Source of the DNA: Vibrio sp. J1-1
GTDB taxonomy: Bacteria > Pseudomonadota > Gammaproteobacteria > Enterobacterales > Vibrionaceae
Length of the DNA stretch: 64,000 bases
Direction of reading: 5' to 3'
NCBI RefSeq assembly: GCF_021728395.1
Contig: NZ_JAKKCM010000004.1
Coordinates: 248,001 to 312,000, forward strand
A program made the position numbers and the translations under genes. Position 1 is the stretch's first letter. Each line of letters starts with the position of its first letter. The notes below the pieces were generated by a model, which was given only the letters and a program-made list of their open reading frames with translations, was not told where the DNA came from and searched no databases. Below are positions 60,392 to 64,000 of this stretch, piece after piece.

Positions 60392-61279
60392 TTACACTCC
60401 TAACTCTGTTAGATAGGCGCGGCTGCGTTTGAGATCTTGTCCTACCTCTTCCAGTTGTGTCCTACAATGTTCGTGCTCGACAACCAGCCAGCCTCGATAA
60501 TCAATTTCCTTAAGAGTTAAGATAACTTGGTTAAGCTTGATATCCCCTTCTCCCAACGGCGTCACTAAGCCAGTCGAATAAGCATCAAACCAAGGCGTTT
60601 TATCTCGGATTGCAATTCTTAGTTTATCGATAGACACATCTTTCAAATGAACGTGTTCGATCCTTCTTCCATACTGTTCAATCACACCTGATGGGTTCAT
60701 TCCATCCAAGAAAGTATGACCCACATCGATACAGAGGCCAAGCTTAGCCGACGGGATCTCGCGAAGAACAAAATCTATTTCATCTTTGAAACCAATGTAG
60801 CCACCGACTCCCGGATGCAGTAAACAACGCAAACCAAGCGTCTCTGCTACGGCTATAACTCCATTCAAATTGGTGATGAGCTCTGATTTGCGCTCGCTTG
60901 ATAAACGCGGAGCCACCGCACTTTGCCCGATGACTCCTAAGCGCTCAGGGTGAATGCCTTCCATCAACAATAGGGTTTTTACCTGTAATTTATTTAGCCG
61001 TGAACACACCTTCTCAGCGTCAGCAAGTATCGTTTCCATTTTGCTGCTATCGCTAAAGGGAAGTTGCAGTTTACCTGCGCAAATCTGCAAGCCACGCGTT
61101 CGGCAAGCACTGGTAAGTAACGCGTCATCTTCAGGAAAAAAACCATCGGGTCCCAATTCGATGCCTCGATACCCACCATCACTGGCGTCCATCAACACCT
61201 TCCCCCAGCTTGGGTTTTCGCCATTTTTAGAGTCTTCGACACCCCAACAGCAAGGGGCACAAGCAACCTGATTTTGCAT
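60392..61279 (-). CDS. Sugar phosphate isomerase/epimerase-like TIM barrel (IolE/IolI-like)
   Basis: 295 residues from MQNQVACAPCCWGVEDSKNG; GGAG eight bases before the ATG at 61279 is better placed than for the ATG two codons upstream. AP-endonuclease-2-like fold with metal ligands expected in GIELGPDGFF (Glu), CLLHPGVGG (His), LGLCIDVGHTFLDG (Asp/His), IEHVHLKDVSI (His) and LVVEHEHC (Glu). CCWGVED and GEGDIKL recall IolE, so it may dehydrate or isomerise a keto-inositol or another sugar lactone. Substrate unknown. Confidence 0.8.
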   Translation of the reverse strand: MQNQVACAPCCWGVEDSKNGENPSWGKVLMDASDGGYRGIELGPDGFFPEDDALLTSACRTRGLQICAGKLQLPFSDSSKMETILADAEKVCSRLNKLQVKTLLLMEGIHPERLGVIGQSAVAPRLSSERKSELITNLNGVIAVAETLGLRCLLHPGVGGYIGFKDEIDFVLREIPSAKLGLCIDVGHTFLDGMNPSGVIEQYGRRIEHVHLKDVSIDKLRIAIRDKTPWFDAYSTGLVTPLGEGDIKLNQVILTLKEIDYRGWLVVEHEHCRTQLEEVGQDLKRSRAYLTELGV

Positions 61280-61341
61280 AACCATATCTCCAATTTACCT
61301 CTCTCAAAGATAAAAGTGATGCCAACGAAAAGACGTGATCC

Positions 61342-61379
61342 AACCCGGATTTGGTATTTGCATTTATGCAAAGCGGGTT
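61342..61379. promoter_or_regulatory. Nested palindromes in the divergent TIM-barrel/thiolase promoter
   Basis: TTTGCATTTATGCAAA (61357-61372; arms TTTGCAT and ATGCAAA around TT) lies inside an outer repeat AACCCG (61342-61347) / CGGGTT (61374-61379). Both are 75-110 bp from the divergent starts. Probably the operator of the LysR regulator at 58735. Confidence 0.6.
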
Positions 61380-61453
61380 TGAATTATTGCCTATAACACC
61401 CTTCCTCTATCGACACTTAGACTGAACTCAAGCACTGATACTTGGAGGTAGGT

Positions 61454-62659
61454 ATGGAACGAATTTTTATTGTAGCTGCGAAACGCACACCAATAGGTAG
61501 TTTTAACGGGGCATTAAGCCCGCTCTCTGCAGTGGAGCTTGGCGCACACGCTATGAAAGCCGTAATCGAGCAAGCAGATATTGCACCTGAAATGATTGAT
61601 GAGGTGATTGCCGGTAATGTACTTACTGGCGGCACAGGTATGGGACCAGCGCGCCAGGCTGCTATCAAAGCAGGTATTCCAGATTCGGTTCCTGCGTATA
61701 CGCTGAACATGATCTGCGGCAGTGGCATGAAAACCATAATGGACGCCGCGAGCCATATTCGCGCAGGAGATGCTGAAGTCGTGATGGCTTGCGGTATGGA
61801 AAGCATGTCCAATGCACCATTTATTGCCAATGGTCAAATTCGTCGTGGTTATCGAATGGGGCATCAAAATCTTGAAGACAGCATTATCAAAGACGGTTTG
61901 ACAGATGCATTCCACCACTACCACATGGGTATGACAGCGGAAAACATTGCTCAAAAGTTTGAGTTAACCCGTGAAGAGCAAGATGCGTTTGCTTTGCGCA
62001 GCCAAATGAAAGCAGCCCATGCTATCGAAAGTGGTGTCTTCAATGAGGAAATCGCGCCCATCACTATCGTAAACCGTCGCCGCCAAGTTGAAGTTAAGCA
62101 AGATGAATATCCAAAGCTTGACTGTACCTATGAAGCGCTTCAAAAGCTAAAACCAGCGTTTACCCCAGATGGGTCTGTCACTGCTGGTAATGCCTCTGGC
62201 ATTAATGATGGAGCGTCAGCGATTTTGCTTGCTTCTGAGAGTGCGGTTGAACGCTTAAATCTGACTCCGCTTGCCGAGATCATTGAGTACGGTCAGGGGG
62301 CCATCGCACCTGAAGTAATGGGACTTGGGCCAGTACCTGCTGTCGCCAATGCTCTTAACAAAGCCAACTTATCCATAGAGGATATTCAAGTTTTCGAGTT
62401 GAACGAAGCATTTGCTGCACAAGCACTTGGGGTCGTGCACTCATTAGCAGACCAACACAACATCGATGCGCCGTGGCTTCTTGAACGAAGTAACCTCAGT
62501 GGTGGGGCAATTGCGCTCGGTCATCCTATTGGTGCATCGGGTAGTCGTATCGTAACCACGCTCGTTTATCAGCTACATCGAACTCTCAGCGACTTAGGCC
62601 TCGCTTCTCTGTGTATCGGTGGTGGCATGGGTACCGCAGTGATCATCAAACGCTGTTAA
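61454..62659 (+). CDS. Acetyl-CoA acetyltransferase (thiolase)
   Basis: 401 residues from MERIFIVAAKRTPIGSFNGA; GGAGG at 61444-61448 supports this start over the upstream TTG. Thiolase catalytic residues: Cys in NMICGSGMKTI (about residue 89), His in GNAS and NEAFAAQALGV, and the C-terminal GHPIGASGSRI / CIGGGMGTA with the second Cys. A biosynthetic/degradative acetoacetyl-CoA thiolase. First of an operon with a CoA-transferase, 13 bp between stop and next start. Confidence 0.95.
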   Translation: MERIFIVAAKRTPIGSFNGALSPLSAVELGAHAMKAVIEQADIAPEMIDEVIAGNVLTGGTGMGPARQAAIKAGIPDSVPAYTLNMICGSGMKTIMDAASHIRAGDAEVVMACGMESMSNAPFIANGQIRRGYRMGHQNLEDSIIKDGLTDAFHHYHMGMTAENIAQKFELTREEQDAFALRSQMKAAHAIESGVFNEEIAPITIVNRRRQVEVKQDEYPKLDCTYEALQKLKPAFTPDGSVTAGNASGINDGASAILLASESAVERLNLTPLAEIIEYGQGAIAPEVMGLGPVPAVANALNKANLSIEDIQVFELNEAFAAQALGVVHSLADQHNIDAPWLLERSNLSGGAIALGHPIGASGSRIVTTLVYQLHRTLSDLGLASLCIGGGMGTAVIIKRC

Positions 62660-62672
62660 ATAGGATATTGTT

Positions 62673-63341
62673 ATGAATAAAGCCGCTTCACCGCAACAAC
62701 TTAAAGAACTGATCCATGATGGTATGACCATTATGGTCGGTGGTTTCATGGCCACAGGTGCGCCAGAAAAACTGATAGACCTCCTTATCGAGTTTGATAT
62801 CAAGGACATCACCCTGATTACCACAGACACCGCATCGCCAGGCCGTGGAACCAGCAAACTGATCGCCGAAAAACGTGTCAAAAAACTATACGCTTCTCAC
62901 ATTGGTCTAAACCCTGAAACAGGGGCACAAATGAATGATGGAACGCTAGAGGTTGAGTTGATTCCTCAGGGCACTCTTGCTGAACGAATTCGCAGTGGAG
63001 GTGCTGGTTTGGGCGGCGTATTAACGCCAACAGGCCTTGGTACTATCGTTGCAGAAGGCAAAAAAGTAATTAACGTGGATGGAAAAGATTATTTGCTCGA
63101 AACGCCATTAAAAGCAGACTTAGCACTCATCCGAGGTTCATTAGTCGACCGACGCGGTAACGTGTTCTATAGCAAGACCAGCCAAAACTTCAATCCACTG
63201 ATGGCCACTGCAGCAGACACGGTGATCGTCGAAGCGGAAAAGGTCGTCAATATTGGCGTTATTCAGCCAGAAGCGGTCCATACCCCTTGCCTTTATGTCG
63301 ACTATATCCTAACGGAGGAAGTCCAATGTCAATACAGCTAG
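62673..63341 (+). CDS. 3-oxoacid CoA-transferase subunit A
   Basis: 222 residues. Alpha subunit of a family I CoA-transferase (AtoD/ScoA): GMTIMVGGFMATGAPEKLI near the N-terminus (CoA-binding GGF), ASHIGLNPETG, LIPQGTLAERIRSGGAGLGGVLTPTGLGT and ALIRGSLVDRRGNVFYSKTSQNFNP. Moves CoA from an acyl-CoA to a 3-oxo acid such as acetoacetate. Its last 16 bases overlap the beta-subunit start. Confidence 0.93.
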   Translation: MNKAASPQQLKELIHDGMTIMVGGFMATGAPEKLIDLLIEFDIKDITLITTDTASPGRGTSKLIAEKRVKKLYASHIGLNPETGAQMNDGTLEVELIPQGTLAERIRSGGAGLGGVLTPTGLGTIVAEGKKVINVDGKDYLLETPLKADLALIRGSLVDRRGNVFYSKTSQNFNPLMATAADTVIVEAEKVVNIGVIQPEAVHTPCLYVDYILTEEVQCQYS

Positions 63342-64000
63342 ATAAACATACTATTCGTCGCCGCATCGCTTGGCGTGTTGCTCAGGAAATGCATGATGGC
63401 GACATCGTTAACCTTGGTATCGGCCTGCCGACTTTGGTTGCGAACGAAGTAGATAAAGCGGTCGAAGTTCTACTCCATGCGGAAAATGGATTACTTGGGA
63501 TCGATAACCTCGCTGAAGAACATGAAATCGATCCAGATTTGGTTAATGCGGGAGCTCAACCTATCACCGCAATCGAAGGTTGCTGTTACTTCGACAGTGC
63601 CGACTCATTCGCAATTATTCGCGGTGGCCACGTCGATTTCACTGTATTAGGTGCCTTGCAGGTTGATGAGAAAGGCAATCTGGCTAATTGGATCATTCCA
63701 GGCAAGATGGTACCAGGCATGGGCGGAGCGATGGATCTAGTTGTAGGCGCAAAAAAAGTGATTGTCGCCATGGAGCACACTGTTAAGGGTAACCCAAAGC
63801 TCCTGCGCAGCTGTACTTTACCACTGACCGCCGCTAACCAAGTTGATTTGATTGTGACCGAAATGGGCGTGATTGAGTTAACTGAAAATGGCATGCTGCT
63901 GACGGAGATCGCTCCAGAGTTCTCAGTTGAAGAGGTGCAATTAGCAACAGAGGCTAAGTTATTGATATCACCAAAACTCAAAGTGATGCAAATCCCAACC
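63326..64000 (+). CDS. 3-oxoacid CoA-transferase subunit B (partial, 3' end beyond window)
   Basis: The frame is open from ATG at 63326 (GGAGG at 63314-63318) to the window end, 225 codons. It starts MSIQLDKHTIRRRIAWRVAQ and shows NLGIGLPTLVANEV, AENGLLGID with the catalytic glutamate of family I CoA-transferases, and QPITAIEGCCYFDSADSF. A little over 200 residues is near full length for AtoA/ScoB, so only the last few codons are missing. Confidence 0.93.
   Translation, partial: MSIQLDKHTIRRRIAWRVAQEMHDGDIVNLGIGLPTLVANEVDKAVEVLLHAENGLLGIDNLAEEHEIDPDLVNAGAQPITAIEGCCYFDSADSFAIIRGGHVDFTVLGALQVDEKGNLANWIIPGKMVPGMGGAMDLVVGAKKVIVAMEHTVKGNPKLLRSCTLPLTAANQVDLIVTEMGVIELTENGMLLTEIAPEFSVEEVQLATEAKLLISPKLKVMQIPT

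Overview
The window is chromosomal DNA of a marine gammaproteobacterium, most likely a Vibrio. The supports are the gene order lrp-ftsK-lolA-rarA-serS, Vibrio-like proteins throughout (FtsK, Lrp, HtpX, CysB, MiaE), and a dispersed palindromic intergenic repeat of a type I recall from Vibrio. I saw no rRNA, tRNA, CRISPR array, prophage or intact insertion sequence.

Left part (1-31 kb), mostly core genome. A minus-strand operon encodes a SnoaL/NTF2-like protein, an SDR, an FAD oxidoreductase and a DUF1365 protein cut by the window edge. This set resembles light or singlet-oxygen stress modules, and its promoter holds paired GTTGTAC dyads. Next come htpX, an unrecorded 55-codon gene, and the biotin locus: bioBFCD divergent from bioA across a BirA-like palindrome. 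The housekeeping run serS-rarA-lolA-ftsK-lrp is followed by divergent ald, then a methyltransferase, cysB, a membrane-anchored coiled-coil protein, miaE, an AEC transporter, a MarR regulator, an RND efflux adaptor/pump pair, and the divergent benE-family/sutR-like pair that resembles E. coli ydcO/ydcN.

Middle (31-37 kb), accessory. A secreted subtilisin with a fibronectin-III domain is followed by a broken HNH endonuclease gene (two frameshifts). After it come a long-form 2-isopropylmalate synthase outside any leu operon and a convergent AraC regulator overlapping it by 4 bp.

Right part (37-58.7 kb): a complete myo-inositol catabolic island. Minus strand: iolA (mmsA) and a fused iolC kinase/DUF2090. 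Plus strand: an ABC importer (binding lipoprotein, ATPase, permease) and an RpiR regulator. Minus strand: iolG, an IolI-like isomerase, a second RpiR regulator, iolJ, iolB, a stand-alone iolC, a second Gfo/Idh dehydrogenase, iolD and iolE. An MFS inositol-type transporter is divergent from iolE. Together they take inositol through inosose, diketone, 5-deoxyglucuronate, DKG and DKGP to malonate semialdehyde and acetyl-CoA. Six exact copies of the dyad TGAAA-N6-TTTCA, plus one degraded copy, sit in the three regulatory gaps of this island and are the best candidates for RpiR operators.

Far right (58.7-64 kb): a LysR regulator, a TauE/SafE exporter, an IolE-like TIM-barrel protein, and, divergent from these, a thiolase and the two subunits of a 3-oxoacid CoA-transferase (the second is cut by the window end). 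The divergent promoter carries a strong nested palindrome. This looks like a second catabolic unit handling a beta-keto acid or its CoA ester.
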